Positions 11,085-22,430 of a stretch of 64,000 nt of DNA are shown here, one piece after another; position 1 is the stretch's first letter, and every line of letters starts with the position of its first letter. The notes beneath the pieces are model-generated. The model was not told where the DNA came from and ran no database searches. It saw only the letters and a list, made by a program, of their open reading frames with translations. The stretch is from Xestospongia muta (Eukaryota > Porifera > Demospongiae > Haplosclerida > Petrosiidae): assembly GCA_963693285.1 (NCBI GenBank), contig OY848919.1:1821594-1885593 (forward strand), in the 5' to 3' direction. Made by a program: the position numbers and the translations under genes.

Positions 11085-12104
11085 ATAGTTGAACAGATTA
11101 ATAATACTAGTCATTTAAAAGTTCCTTATGAATCAGAACAGAAACCTTGGAAAGATACTCTCTCATTATCTCTTGCAAGATCAACTAAAGGACACCTTCA
11201 TGTATCACTACCAACCAACAACCCAAAAGTCTATGATGATTGTTATTCTATATTAGGTGGTATAATTGCTTTCTGGTATCATGTATCACCAACTGGTCTC
11301 ACTGAAAAACAACATGATGATGATCATAAAGACGCATGGACTTTTTTCAACTTTATTAAATGACTATGGTATCCCTACAATCACTATACTATACCTCATT
11401 GTGGCATGCCAAGTGGTCCCATAATAAAAGTGATATGGAAAGTTATCGGGGATATTTACTTAATATGGGTTCAACAGAAGGAAATACTCATGCTATTTGG
11501 AGTGCACGAAGCTATCTCTCTGGAGAGTCAATCAAAAGTAAGACATCATTATCTCTATAGGTTATGAGCACAGATTGATCAAAGAGACACCAGGTCCAGT
11601 ATTTGATTTCCAACTGGACTATATGTTTCAATTGTTATTAGTGGCTACAAATGGGCAAGTTGCCCGTAACCTTGTAGTGTTTTTATAGACCAAGACAATA
11701 ATGTTGATGAATCTTGCTGTACTTTCTGAGCCATTTCAACTCACAGCTTCAGGATCTCGTAATGGTCTCTCAACATTGGTATTGTTGACATTCATCAGTA
11801 CACATTCCTATGACAAACAGGTCAAGATGATTTACAGTTAGCTGAGTATGTAGTAGAAAGACTGAAGGTATTGGAAAAGGAGATATCTACTGAACTATGG
11901 ATTCATTGTTCTACATTGTCACTAGCTGTGGTATTCAGGAAACCAAATGATGAACTGGTTTATAAATATAGTCTATTTTGTAAAACTGTCTATGTAAACA
12001 ATGAAGAATGTCATTACTGTCATGTTTATGTAATGCCTAGTGTAACACAAGATATGATTGATCAACTTATTGATGAGTTAAAAAATGCAGATGCCTTTAT
12101 GTAA
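11085..12104 (+). pseudogene. Decarboxylase-like pseudogene, copy 3 (internal deletion)
   Basis: Same family as 5770-7276 but about 0.5 kb shorter. The first segment (PYESEQKPWKDT to WTFFNFIK) is open but begins with ATA. A frameshift leads to LYYTSLWHAKW...STEGNTHAIWSARSYL. The sequence then jumps at about 11557-11562 from the KTSLSL segment straight to GYEHRLIKE, which removes the PLP-aspartate region. Stops follow in what should be SGHKW (here SGYKW-like) and PWPCG. The C-terminal 77 residues (11871-12104) are open. The chimeric junction is shared with the copies at 28266 and 50611. Confidence 0.83.
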
Positions 12105-12666
12105 TTAACCCTATTATTTTCTTGACAAAAAATTATTGTTTCTTAAAACCTTTTTATTTAACATTAAATGAAACACTGTTAATTGTAATTATTCTTTAGA
12201 TGTAGCATTGACAATATTAAACATTAATAGATAGATAATTATATATGATAGTTTTAATATTTACTTTAAAAAATTATATATGTATATAATATAAATTGGA
12301 TGAAATGCAGTGACATATAAACAAGTAAACTAAGGTTGGATTATCACAGGAGAATATTCAGTATTATATATTATACATATTATTTATTAATATGTAATGG
12401 GAGTGGATAAATGACTATTAACCAATGACACTTAATATTTTACATATTGTTATTTATGTGGTCAGTCTTTTAGTCCTATTGTTATTAAGGTTACATGCAA
12501 AATTCATTCAACTTAATATTTAATAAACATAATGATGATTATCAATAATTTAAAATGTCATCAAATATATATAATGTGTTAAAATCACAACTAATCTATT
12601 TATCACAACAAACTGACACAATATTGAATTTCTTTAAAGCATAGTATTAGTCAATAGAAGGACCCA
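12105..12666. other. Tail-to-tail spacer, decarboxylase copy 3 / transporter 3
   Basis: AT-rich and gene-free. Near duplicate of 7277-7820, including the GTGATAAATAG-like block on the minus strand near 12600. Confidence 0.55.
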
Positions 12667-14196
12667 TTAGTCTTTTTGTTCTTCTTCCTGGTTCAGATAT
12701 CTTTCATAGTGCTCATCAACAATTTGAACTATATTGATTTCATTCTCTCTCACACGGAACTTGTACCATTTAGCTAGTACTATGAATATTAACAGTATAA
12801 TAAAGATAACAATACTCCTAGTAATGTAGTAATAGAAACTTGGACAGATGGTAATATCATTACAGCCAAAAGGATATTTTGTATTAACATTAATGAGATA
12901 ACCAATTCCATAAGAGGCGAACCACATCCCAACCATCATCCCTCTCATTTCTACAGGAGACTGTGCTATTGTGAATTCCAAAGATGTTGGAAAAATCAGT
13001 GCAAAAGCAACACCAAATAATATCTGAGGAATTAGTAATAGGTCATTGAAATATGACAAGCTATTCCTCTGATACTTGAATATAACTGCATAGGACAATG
13101 TGGTTGCCAAAGCAAAGACTAGTCCCAGACCTATTCTCTTCAACATACTGGGAATGTATTTATTGAAACAGGGATAAATCAAAAACTGATGGAGAACCAG
13201 TAAGAAAGTTGGAGTTACATAAGTCATTGTGTTATTTGAAATGAAGCAAGATTTAAAAGATGAATTAATAGGATTAGAACCCATCATCATACTCCAGTAA
13301 ACTTCACCAGAACAGCTGAGTCCAACAATACAAATCATCAGAGGAATCATACGTAACACTGTCTTCACATTTTCTACTTCCTCTACTGTAAAAGGTCCAC
13401 CATATTTATCTTTACCTAAGTCTAGTCGGGAAGGGTAGTCCTCTTCCCAGTAGGTCAAGGCACTACGATTTCTTGGGTACTTGTTCTTCCTGGCATAGTT
13501 GAGTACTTTAGCAATCAACTTGATAGGGTTGATAATGAGAGGAGTAGTTTCCAGCCAGTGTTTGAAAAAGGAATGAGTTATTAATACCATAGACACTGTT
13601 ACTCCTGATATTATGAATGATAGTATAATAAAAAAATTTAGTGAACATAGACCAAGTTGGAAAATGGTAAATGAAACTGGTATACTAATACTATGCCAGT
13701 ATATGATAGCACTTAGTTGATCTGCTGAAGCTCCCACAAGTTGATCAATATTGAATTGTACAATGTTTGCTCGAAACCCAGTATATCCAACTACAACACA
13801 AAGATATCCAAATACATATATCACATAAAATAATGGATTATTGAGCCAATATGCTGCAATAATAAAATCTATACCAGAAAGTATCCAAACTAAAAAGCAC
13901 AAAAAGATGCCAGTAACAATCATCTTATAACGTCCTGTCCACACATCAGCTATCAGTCCAACCAAAGCAAAAATAAAGAAGACCATACAATATCCATTAT
14001 TAAAGACAATATTACTGGCACTACTTGGTGTCTGACTTTGCTGAACATTGCTATACATGGTAGCTCCAAAGTATCTCATAAATATAATGTAGTTAAACAT
14101 TAAAGCATCCCAGACAAGTACCATAATAGCTGATTGTAAAGATGTAGACAAATGACAGAAATGAATAGAAAAACTTGACTGACAATGACTTGCCAT
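12667..14196 (-). CDS. SLC15/PTR2-family transporter, copy 3
   Basis: 509 codons, intact, closest to the copy at 2869-4398: MASHCQS start, STSL insertion before TM1, G-type first outside loop (RYFGATMYSNVQQSQTPSSA) and the short EEEQKD tail. It differs by MFNYIIFM in TM1, CFISNN in the fourth outside loop, and SPVEMRGM instead of SPIQMRGM before TM11. ADVWTGRYK, FRANIVQFNIDQL and YGGPFT are all kept. Membership in SLC15/PTR2 is firm; the transported solute is not known. Confidence 0.88.
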   Translation of the reverse strand: MASHCQSSFSIHFCHLSTSLQSAIMVLVWDALMFNYIIFMRYFGATMYSNVQQSQTPSSASNIVFNNGYCMVFFIFALVGLIADVWTGRYKMIVTGIFLCFLVWILSGIDFIIAAYWLNNPLFYVIYVFGYLCVVVGYTGFRANIVQFNIDQLVGASADQLSAIIYWHSISIPVSFTIFQLGLCSLNFFIILSFIISGVTVSMVLITHSFFKHWLETTPLIINPIKLIAKVLNYARKNKYPRNRSALTYWEEDYPSRLDLGKDKYGGPFTVEEVENVKTVLRMIPLMICIVGLSCSGEVYWSMMMGSNPINSSFKSCFISNNTMTYVTPTFLLVLHQFLIYPCFNKYIPSMLKRIGLGLVFALATTLSYAVIFKYQRNSLSYFNDLLLIPQILFGVAFALIFPTSLEFTIAQSPVEMRGMMVGMWFASYGIGYLINVNTKYPFGCNDITICPSFYYYITRSIVIFIILLIFIVLAKWYKFRVRENEINIVQIVDEHYERYLNQEEEQKD

Positions 14197-14305
14197 TCCT
14201 CAAATGACAATTATAGAATGTTTATATTACTGACTAAGATTATATGTGTGTCACGCTGTAAAAACTGATGTATGTATGTATATATATGTATGCATGTATA
14301 TATGT

Positions 14306-14337
<32 letters not shown>

Positions 14338-14567
14338 ATGCATGTATGTATGGATGTATGTAATTATGTATGGATGTATGGATGTATGGATGTATGTATC
14401 TATGTATTATATATATATATATATAGACTGTATAAATTGACATGTTGATTTAACCAATATATGGCTATACAGGTTGTATGATGTAAACTGAAAGTAAACA
14501 TAATATTGTTTTGATTATTTATCAAATGAACATGTTTTTATATCCTATATCTTAGAAACAATGTATC
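14197..14567. repeat. Spacer: compound TATG/GT/TA microsatellite and truncated MITE
   Basis: No gene. 14270-14425 is a compound TATG, GT and TA microsatellite. 14425-14542 is the GACTGTAtAAATTGAC half of the MITE-like element, cut off at ATGTTTTTATAT, where the 3' end of the broken transporter at 14568 begins. The cut marks a rearrangement junction that joined two transporter copies tail to head with no decarboxylase between them. Confidence 0.65.
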
Positions 14568-16100
14568 AGTCAGTAGAAGTCCCATTTCTCTTTTGCATTC
14601 TTCTTCCTGGTCCATATATCTTTCATAGTGTTCATCAACAATTTGAACTATATTGATTTCATTCTCTCTCACACGGAATTTATATCCTTTAGCTAGTACT
14701 ATGAATACTACCAGTATAATAAAGATAACAACACGCCTAGTAATGTAGTAATAGAAACTTGGACAGATAGAATTGTTATCACAGCCAAAAGGATATATGG
14801 TATTAATGAGATATTAATGAGATAACCAACTCCAAGAGAGGTGAACCACATCCCAACCATCATCCCTCTCATTTGTATGGGAGACTGTGCTATTGTGAAT
14901 TCCAAAGATACTGGAAAAATCAGTGCAAAAGCAATACCATACAATATTTAAGGTATTAGTAATAGGTCATTGAAATATGACAAGGTATTACAATGGTACT
15001 TGAATATAACCACATAGGATAATGTGGTTGCCAAAGCAAAGACTAGTCCCAGACCTATTCTCTTCAAGATACTAGGAATGAATTTATTAAAACAGGGATA
15101 AATCAAGAATTGATGAAGAAACAGAAAAAAACACTGAGTTACAAAAGTCATTGTATTATTTGAAATAAAGCAAGATTTAAAAGATGAATTAATAGGATTA
15201 GTACCCTTTATTACTTAATCAACACTGCTGAGTCCAACAATACAAATCATCAGAGGAATCATACGTAACACTGTCTTCACATTTTCTACTTCCTCTACTG
15301 TAAAAGGTCCACCATATTTCTCCTTTTCTAGGTCTAGTCATGAAGGGTAGTCCTTCTCCCAGTAGGTCAAGGCACTACAATTCCTTGAATACTTGTTCTT
15401 CCTGGCATAGTTGAGTACTTTACCAATCAACTTGATAGGAATGATAATAAGACGATTAGTTTCCAGCCAGTCTTTGAAAAATAAATGAGTTATTAATACC
15501 GCAGACAATGTTATTCCTGACATTACAAACAATAATAGAAGGAAAAAAATGGAAAGAACATCGTCCAAGTTCAAATATAATGTATACAACTGGTATATTA
15601 ATACTATGCTAGTATATGATAGCACTTAGTTCATCTGCTGAAGCTCCCACAAGTTGATCAATATTGAACTGAACAATGTTTGCTCAAAAACCAGTATATC
15701 CAATTGCAGCACAAAGATATACAAATGCATAGATTACATAAAATAATGAATTATTTTGCCAATATGCTGTTATAATAAAATTCACACCACAAATTATCCA
15801 ACAAAAAAAGCACAATAAAATGCCAGTAACAATGATCTTATAACGTCCTGTCCACACATCAGCTATCAGTCCAACCAAAGCGAAAATAAAGTAGAGCATA
15901 CAATATCCATTATTAAAGACAATATTAGCAATACTATTTGGTGTCTCACTTTGTTGAACATTGCTGGATATCGTACCTTCAAAGTATCTCATTAAGACAA
16001 TGTAGCTGTACATTAAAGCATCCCAGACAAGTACCAAAATAGCTGATCGTGAAGACAAACGACAAGAATGAATAAAGAATCTTGACTGACGACTTGTCAT
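14568..16100 (-). pseudogene. SLC15/PTR2-family transporter pseudogene, copy 4
   Basis: Full-length relative of the copy at 7821-9383 (MTSRQSRFFIH start, RYFEGTISSNV loop) with many breaks. Arg of GFRANIV is TGA (at 15681-15683) and Arg of YPSRLD is TGA (at 15335-15337), both CGA-to-TGA. There is a frame break around 15550-15625, a short deletion near 15215 in TM7, a Gln-to-stop TAA near 14948, an 11-base tandem duplication (ATTAATGAGAT) near 14810, and a base loss near 14576 in the tail. Open pieces are 15684-16100, 15338-15625, 14948-15151 and 14708-14944. It lies directly 3' of the spacer of transporter 3, so this unit has lost its decarboxylase. Confidence 0.9.
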
Positions 16101-16173
16101 TTCTAAAATGTTATTTAGATAATTGGATTACTAAGATAATATTTACATATATATATATATACCAGGGTATATA

Positions 16174-16228
16174 CTGTAAAAACTAACTTTACTAAATTAA
16201 CAAAAAATATTTAGTTATATATTATACA

Positions 16229-16263
<35 letters not shown>

Positions 16264-16432
16264 CAAACTAAAATTAAACAATATAGTTTTGATTATTTCT
16301 GTCCAATGAGTTGATTGTTTATCAAATAAACATGTTTTTACTTCCTTAACAAAATCATTATTAGTTCTAACATTTTGTAAACAGTTTACATAATATAATC
16401 ATATATATCATAATAATGTGTGCTAATAAATT
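16174..16432. repeat. MITE-like element with internal TA expansion
   Basis: Begins CTGTAAAAACTAAC, matches the element at 9994-10221, and carries a TA tract at 16232-16260 inside its first arm. A short TA run precedes it. Confidence 0.5.
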
Positions 16433-16599
16433 ATATATATACTACATTTTGCATACAAGCTACCTATTGTTTAAAATGACATATATTTTAGTATTAATCC
16501 AGTAAAAATACATGGTTGTGTACTCAACAACTGCATGTTTCCGGAAATGTTTTGACAAGAATGGTTGGTCCCTTTTCACAATCTCATATAATGTATATA

Positions 16600-16772
16600 T
16601 AGGTTGTATGATGCAAACTGAAAGTAAAAATTATATAGTTTTGATTACTATTATCTAATGATTGTTTATCAAATGAACATATTTTTATTTCAATATTAGT
16701 TCTAATATTTTGTAAACAGTTCACGTCATATAATGATATCTATCATATAATGTGTACCAATAAATCTTCACT
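16600..16772. repeat. MITE-like element, truncated
   Basis: Contains the GTTGTATGATGCAAACTG and ATTTTGTAAACAGTTCAC blocks and ends at AAATCTTCACTG, but lacks the first terminal repeat. An AC tract follows directly. Confidence 0.45.
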
Positions 16773-16776
16773 GTAT

Positions 16777-16809
<33 letters not shown>

Positions 16810-17976
16810 CACACATTCTAAATTTTGCATACAAGTTATCTTTTCTTTTAAATTGACGCATATTTTAGTATTCATTCAATAAAAAATGTATGGTTGTATG
16901 TTTTCAGAAATGTTTTAACAAGAATGCTCCCTTGTCATAAATTTGGTCACATATATAATATATACTGTCACACTGATGTTATTAGTGCATATAGTTCCAT
17001 GTACTTGAGACTTTAGACAAAACATATAGTGACACTGGTAGGCTACAAGGTTGTCCTTACTAATAAACATTATATCATTTTAATGGTGTTAGGTATAGGA
17101 GGGGAATGACACTTTGGACTCTTTTCTCAAAATAAAAACCAAAACTAGTAGATTCTCAATATTTTCAAATACAAGGTCCTACAAAATTATACTGAATGCT
17201 TAATTTATATAGCCACTCATTGCAACTATCCATAGTTATTATACCACTTCTATTTTGTAACGTGCATATTTGAAAGTTCATGTAACATACTATAATATAT
17301 ACAATATACTAAGGTTATTGTATCAATATATTACCGCTAAAAAGGATAGGTTGATTCAACCAGTCCATAGTCATTTTAGTGCACATAATACATAATATAG
17401 TACTTAATACCACACCTTTCCTTACTGAAGTGCTAACAGGAAATAGATTGTTTATTGTGTATATAGCAGCTAGATATTGCCTAATAAATATTATCAACAT
17501 TGTAAAAATTTATTGGATGATTTATCGAATATATATGATTATACATATTGAATGTAGCAAACTGTTTACTAGTACTCTAGATATATGAGGAGATTGACAC
17601 TTTGCACTCTTTTCTCAATATAAAAACCAAAACTAGTAGAATCTCAATATTTTCAAATGCAAAGTCATACAAAATTATACTGAATGCTTTATCTATATGG
17701 CCACTCCTTGAAACTATCCATGTTATGTCATTTCTATTATGTAATCTGCCTATTTGAAAGTTCATGTAACATACTATAATATATACAATATGCTAAGGTT
17801 ATTGTATTAATATATTACTGCTAAAAAGGATAGGTTGATTCAACCAGTCCATAGTCATTTATAGTGCATATAATACATAATATAGTACTTAATACCACAC
17901 CTTTCCTTACTGAAGTCCAAACAGGAAATAGATTATGTATTGTGGCTAAATATTGCCTAATAAAAAGAGTATCAAT

Positions 17977-18579
17977 ATGCAATCACTAATACCCTAATAT
18001 ATTATCTGTTGTTCCTACTGTTATTGGGCTAATAGGTATCAGTTTTGGGTCCATGGATATTGATGAACTAATGAAACTGATTGATTCTTTACTGACAAAG
18101 GTCGTCCTATTCTGATCATCTTTAATTATGGCACAACATTTGTAGAAGCTTACAATGATGTAACAGCAGATAGAGAAGATTTAATTCCTATTCTCAAGAT
18201 CTGTGGTTAAGAGAACGCAGGTCAATGCTCTGAACGTAACAGTTTCTAGTTTCATGTAGATGGTGCATTAGAAGCTGCATATATGCCTTATATAGTGATG
18301 GATTGTGAACACACCTTGATCAAGGAGAAATCTGGTCCACATATGGTATTTGATTCCCAACTGGACTATGTCTTTTCAATCATTATCAGTGTTTATAAAT
18401 GGGCCAGTTGCCCATGGCCTTGTGGTGTTTTTATGACCAAAACAGGAATGTTGATGACTTCTACAGTATTCTCTGAGCCATTTCAGTCCACAGCTTTAGG
18501 ATCTCATGATGATCTTTCAGAATTGATTGTTATGGCCATTCATCACATTCCTATAATAATCTACAGTAGAGGAATGTAA
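17977..18579 (+). pseudogene. Decarboxylase-like pseudogene, copy 4 (central part only)
   Basis: A divergent fragment. It keeps the VPTVIGLIG...SMDIDEL segment, NYGTTFVEAYND with small gaps, FHVDGALEAAYMP, and IIISVYKWASCPWPCGVFMTKTGMLM (SVYK replaces SGHK), then breaks off after the SEPFQSTALGS region. Frame breaks occur near 18080, 18170 and 18240. It is more diverged than other copies, so it is an older remnant. The N-terminal and C-terminal thirds are absent. An LRR scrap follows within 50 bp. Confidence 0.8.
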
Positions 18580-18626
18580 AGAAGGAATGCATCAATTAAA
18601 GGGACAAGAGCAAAAAATGGTGGATC

Positions 18627-18963
18627 ATTCTCAAGTCATTATCTCCTGACAGTTTACTAATTGCATTAAAGAATATCAAAGAATGTCCAGTGAGAGTGCT
18701 TGACATATGAGACACTCCTTTTGATAGTCGCTGTGTCATTGAATTATCAAGTATACTGATTTACAACAATACAATAGAGGACCTAGTACTTTACTCCTCA
18801 CATATCATACCTAATACCCTACAGATAATTACTAGTAGTCTCTCTAATAATACTATACTCTAGTTATTAAAGGTTTTATAATGGTAATAGTATTACAGAC
18901 GAAGATGTACCTCTCATCTGTCATTTTATAACTAATAATACAACTACGAAATGGCTACATTTT
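18627..18963 (+). pseudogene. Leucine-rich-repeat (NLR/ribonuclease-inhibitor type) gene fragment
   Basis: Reading from 18627 gives ILKSLSPDSLLIALKNI, then VIELSSILIYNNTIEDLVL and IITSSLSNNTIL, with one TGA near 18708. After a stop and frame change at about 18861, FYNGNSITDEDVPLICHFITNN continues as a further repeat ending in KWLHF at 18963. The repeating L..L...N.tL..L.L pattern with a NSITD turn is that of 28-residue LRR_RI repeats, as in NLR receptors, which are expanded in demosponges. An AATAAA lies at 19018. It has no relation to the transporter or decarboxylase, so it is a captured or left-over gene end. Confidence 0.6.
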
Positions 18964-20118
18964 ATATGTTCTATTATTTCTAAATTTAGTGAACAAGCAA
19001 ATATCTAATATATTGAATAATAAAATACTTTGATTTATTTGCAGATTAATGTCAATACACTTCATTAATGGTTTTGTTGTGAGTTTTATGAATTTTTTTT
19101 ACTAGTTAATTTCTTTCACACTCAAAGAAGTTAATAAAAAATTATTAGCTTGTCTTCTGTGCTCTCGATGCTTTTAATTTAATATTGAAAAATTAATTAA
19201 TTAGCAACATTGATTATAGCTTAGAAATACAACATTGATTATAGCTTAGATCCTTGTATTAGGTAGTCATTCAATTTGTGGCTGTTACATATAAATATGC
19301 ATCAATGTTCCTCTTTATTCTATTAAGTCTATTGTACAGTTGATGTTAGTAAGATGGTGTCTAATGTGACACAATTTTCCTAATCAGTTCAAGTACATCA
19401 TAGTACTAGTTGACACAACTATATTATAATAGTTGATGATGTAGTCTATCACATGTTTATCTCCTGTATCATCTTGTTCATGTACATGTAAACACATCAT
19501 ATTACATCATACAGCTGCTTGGGAATAGATGATAAATAATTATTATTCAGAATAATTGTTGACATTCTAGAAAGTAATTACAACTTGAATAATCAATATG
19601 ATTCCTATATAATTATATACTGTTAATTAAAGATGACTTGTGATCACAATGCATGCAGATTAAGGAAGCTCTAGTATTTGATCATGCATTCAAAACTATA
19701 AATCTATTATACGTAATGTCAATTAACATATACTGGTGTTTGTGTAATACAGTGTGATATAATTGTAACTATTTACATAAAGGATGGATGACTGTTGGAT
19801 TCTATCTACATTGCTGAAATATAAATGTGTATATGTCAATAACTGTGATAATAAAGTGAGACATAATATTTCAATCTTGACATTTTCTAATTTTCTAATT
19901 TCTATTTGTATAATTCCACTTTGTGCAGCAATTCTTGTCACATTAAAAAGGATAAAATCACAATGCAGTGGTTTTACTATGAAACAAACACTAACGTGTT
20001 GTTATTATAGGTGATTATCAATAATTTAAAATGTCATCAAATATATATAATGTGTTAAAATCACAACTAATCTATTTATCACAACAAACTGACACAATAT
20101 TGTATTTGAAGCATAGTA
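18964..20118. repeat. Spacer with repeated block shared with 23397-24205
   Basis: The first part is unique apart from a short direct repeat (CAACATTGATTATAGC at 19205 and 19230). About 19404-20012 is an unclassified block whose second copy lies at 23397-24205. From 20013 the common 3' flank of the transporters begins. An open frame of 76 codons at 19784-20014 is not strong enough to call a gene. Confidence 0.5.
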
Positions 20119-21669
20119 TTAGTCAATAGAAGGACCCATTAGTCCTTCGTGTTCTTCTTCTTGGTTCAGATATCTTTCATAGTGCTCATTAACAATTTGA
20201 ACTATATTGACTTCATTCTCTCTCACACGGAACTTGTACTGTTTAGCTAGTACTATGAATACTAACAGTATAATAAAGATAACAACACTCCTAGTAATGT
20301 AGTAATAGAAATTTGGACAAATGAAAATATCATTGCAACCAAAAGGATATTTTGTATTGATATTAATGAGATAACCAACTCCGAGAGAGGCAAACCACAT
20401 CCCAACCATCATTACTCTCATTTGTATGGGAGACTGTGCTATTGTGAACTCCAAAGATGTTGGAAAAATCAGTGCAAAAGCAACACCAAATAATATCTGA
20501 GGAATTAGTAATAGGTCATTGAAATATGACAAGGTATTCCTCTGATACTTGAATATAACCACATATGATAATGTGGTTGCCAAAGCAAAGACTAGTCCCA
20601 GACCTATTCTCTTCAACATACTGGGAATGTATTTATTGAAACAGGGATAAATCAAGAACTGATGGAGAAGTAGTAAGAAAGTTGGAGTTATAAACTTCAT
20701 TGTGTTATTTGAAATGATGCAAGATTTAAAAGATGAATTAATAGGATTAGGACCCTTCATTATACTCCAGTATACTTCATCAGCACAGCTGAGTCCAACA
20801 ATACAAATCATCAGAGGAATCATACGCAACACTGTCTTCACGTTTTCTACTTCCTCTACTGTAAAAGGTCCACCATATTTCTCCTTTCCTAGGTCTAGTC
20901 GAGAAGGGTAGTCCTCCTCCCAGTAGGTCAAGGCACTACGGTTTTCTGGGTACTTGTTCTTCCTGGCATAGTTGAGTACTTTAGCAATCAACTTAATAGG
21001 ATTGATAACGAGAGGAGTAGTTTCCAGCCAGTGTTTGAGAAAAGAATGAGTTATTAATACCAGAGACACTGTTACTCCTATCATTAGAAATGATAACAGA
21101 AGAAAAAAATTAAAAGAACATCGTCCAAGTTAAAATATAATGTATACAACTGGTACATTAATACTATGCCAGTATATGATAGCACTTAGTTGATCTGCTG
21201 AAGCTCCCACAAGTTGATCAATATTGAACTGTACAATGTTTGCTCGAAATCCAGTATATCCAACTACACGACAAAGATATCCAAATACATATATTATATA
21301 AAATGATGGATTATTGGGCCAATATGCTTCTATAATAAAATCCACACCAGAAAGTATCCAGGCAAAAAAGCACAAAAAGATGCCAGTAACAATCATCTTA
21401 TAACGTCCTGTCCACACATCAGCTATTAGTCCAACCAAAGCGAAAATAAAGAAGAGCATACAATATGTAATATTAAAGACAATATTACTGGCACTATTTA
21501 GTGTCTGACTTTGCTGAACATTGCTGTAGATGGTAGCTCCAAAATATCGCATAAACATGATGTAGTTAAACATTAAAGCATCCCAGACAAATACCAAGAG
21601 AGTTGATCGTGAAGATCTAGACAAATAACAGAAATGAATAAAGGATCTTGACTGAAGATGACTTGCCAT
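20119..21669 (-). pseudogene. SLC15/PTR2-family transporter with one nonsense codon, copy 5
   Basis: Otherwise complete (about 516 codons; MASHLQSRSFIH start, G-type loop RYFGATIYSNVQQSQTLNSA, tail EEEHEGLMGPSID). Codon 180, in the FxLGRC segment after TM5, is TAA (21130-21132) where sisters have CAA or GAA. The frame is unbroken before and after it. Everything downstream is well conserved, including YGGPFT and the C-terminal tail, so the loss is recent or the stop is polymorphic. There is one private change, SPIQMRVM for SPIQMRGM. A truncated 179-residue product would have five membrane segments. Confidence 0.88.
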
Positions 21670-21716
21670 TTCTCAAATTTCAATTAGATAATTCACATTA
21701 CTGACTAAAATAGTAT

Positions 21717-21760
<44 letters not shown>

Positions 21761-21915
21761 ATATGTATATATATATATATGTACATATGTATGTATGTGT
21801 GTATGTATGTATGTATGTATGTATGTATGTATGTATGTATGTATCAATGTATGTATGTATGTATGCATGTGTGTATGTATGCATGTATGTGTGTATGTAT
21901 GTATGTATGTATGTA

Positions 21916-21950
<35 letters not shown>

Positions 21951-22430
21951 ATGTATGTATGTATGTGTGTATGTATGTATGTATGTATGTATGTATGTAT
22001 GTATGTATGTATGTATGATATATAGACTATAAAAACTGACATGTTAATTTAAACAATATGTGTTTATACAGGTTGTATGATGTACACTGAAAGTAAACAT
22101 AATAGAAGTTTGATTATACTATTGCTCTTGTGAGTTGATCGCTTATCAAATGAACATGTTTCACTTTTTCAGTGTATATATTTACTAGAACATGATACAC
22201 TGTAGGTGAATATAGAAGTGAATATTGCATAACTAATGAGACATTACACAGAATTTCAAAATCTCTGATAATGAACTATATGTCCTGTCATTAGTAGTTA
22301 CCTCACTATGTGCTAAGTGAGAATTAATGAGTTGTTAAAAGTAATCACAGTATCTCAATTTCCTATTATAATAGCAGCCTGCATGTGATCATCATATGAC
22401 TCATATCTTATTTTCAGTTTGCTGTTTGAT
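21670..22430. repeat. Head-to-head spacer: TA/TATG microsatellite and MITE arm
   Basis: No gene. 21722-21762 is a TA tract and 21763-22018 an almost uninterrupted TATG array (about 60 units with GT islands). 22024-22165 is the GACTATAAAAACTGAC half of the MITE-like element. The decarboxylase 5' block with TGACTCA lies at 22397-22403. ORFs of 76-114 codons in all frames over the array are tetranucleotide artefacts. Confidence 0.75.
21763..22018. repeat. (TATG)n microsatellite
   Basis: About 256 bp of TATG/TGTG units, adjoining the constant end of a truncated MITE-like element. Confidence 0.95.

Larger units (their letters stand above)
16101..17976. repeat. Spacer rich in repeats, with a 0.48-kb direct duplication
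   Basis: No gene supported. It holds a MITE-like element with an inner TA tract (16174-16432), a second truncated one (16600-16772), an AC tract (16775-16815), and a spacer block present twice in direct orientation (about 17094-17575 and 17578-17960) that starts near GAGGGGAATGACACTTT and ends at the CAGCTAGATATTGCC box. The short ORFs of 61-69 codons here are chance frames in AT-rich repeat. Confidence 0.55.

Noticed and set aside
21698..22042. Frames of 76-114 codons over the TATG array, and similar ones at 61845-62205 and 14240-14443
   Set aside because: Tetranucleotide and dinucleotide repeats are open in several frames at once; not genes.
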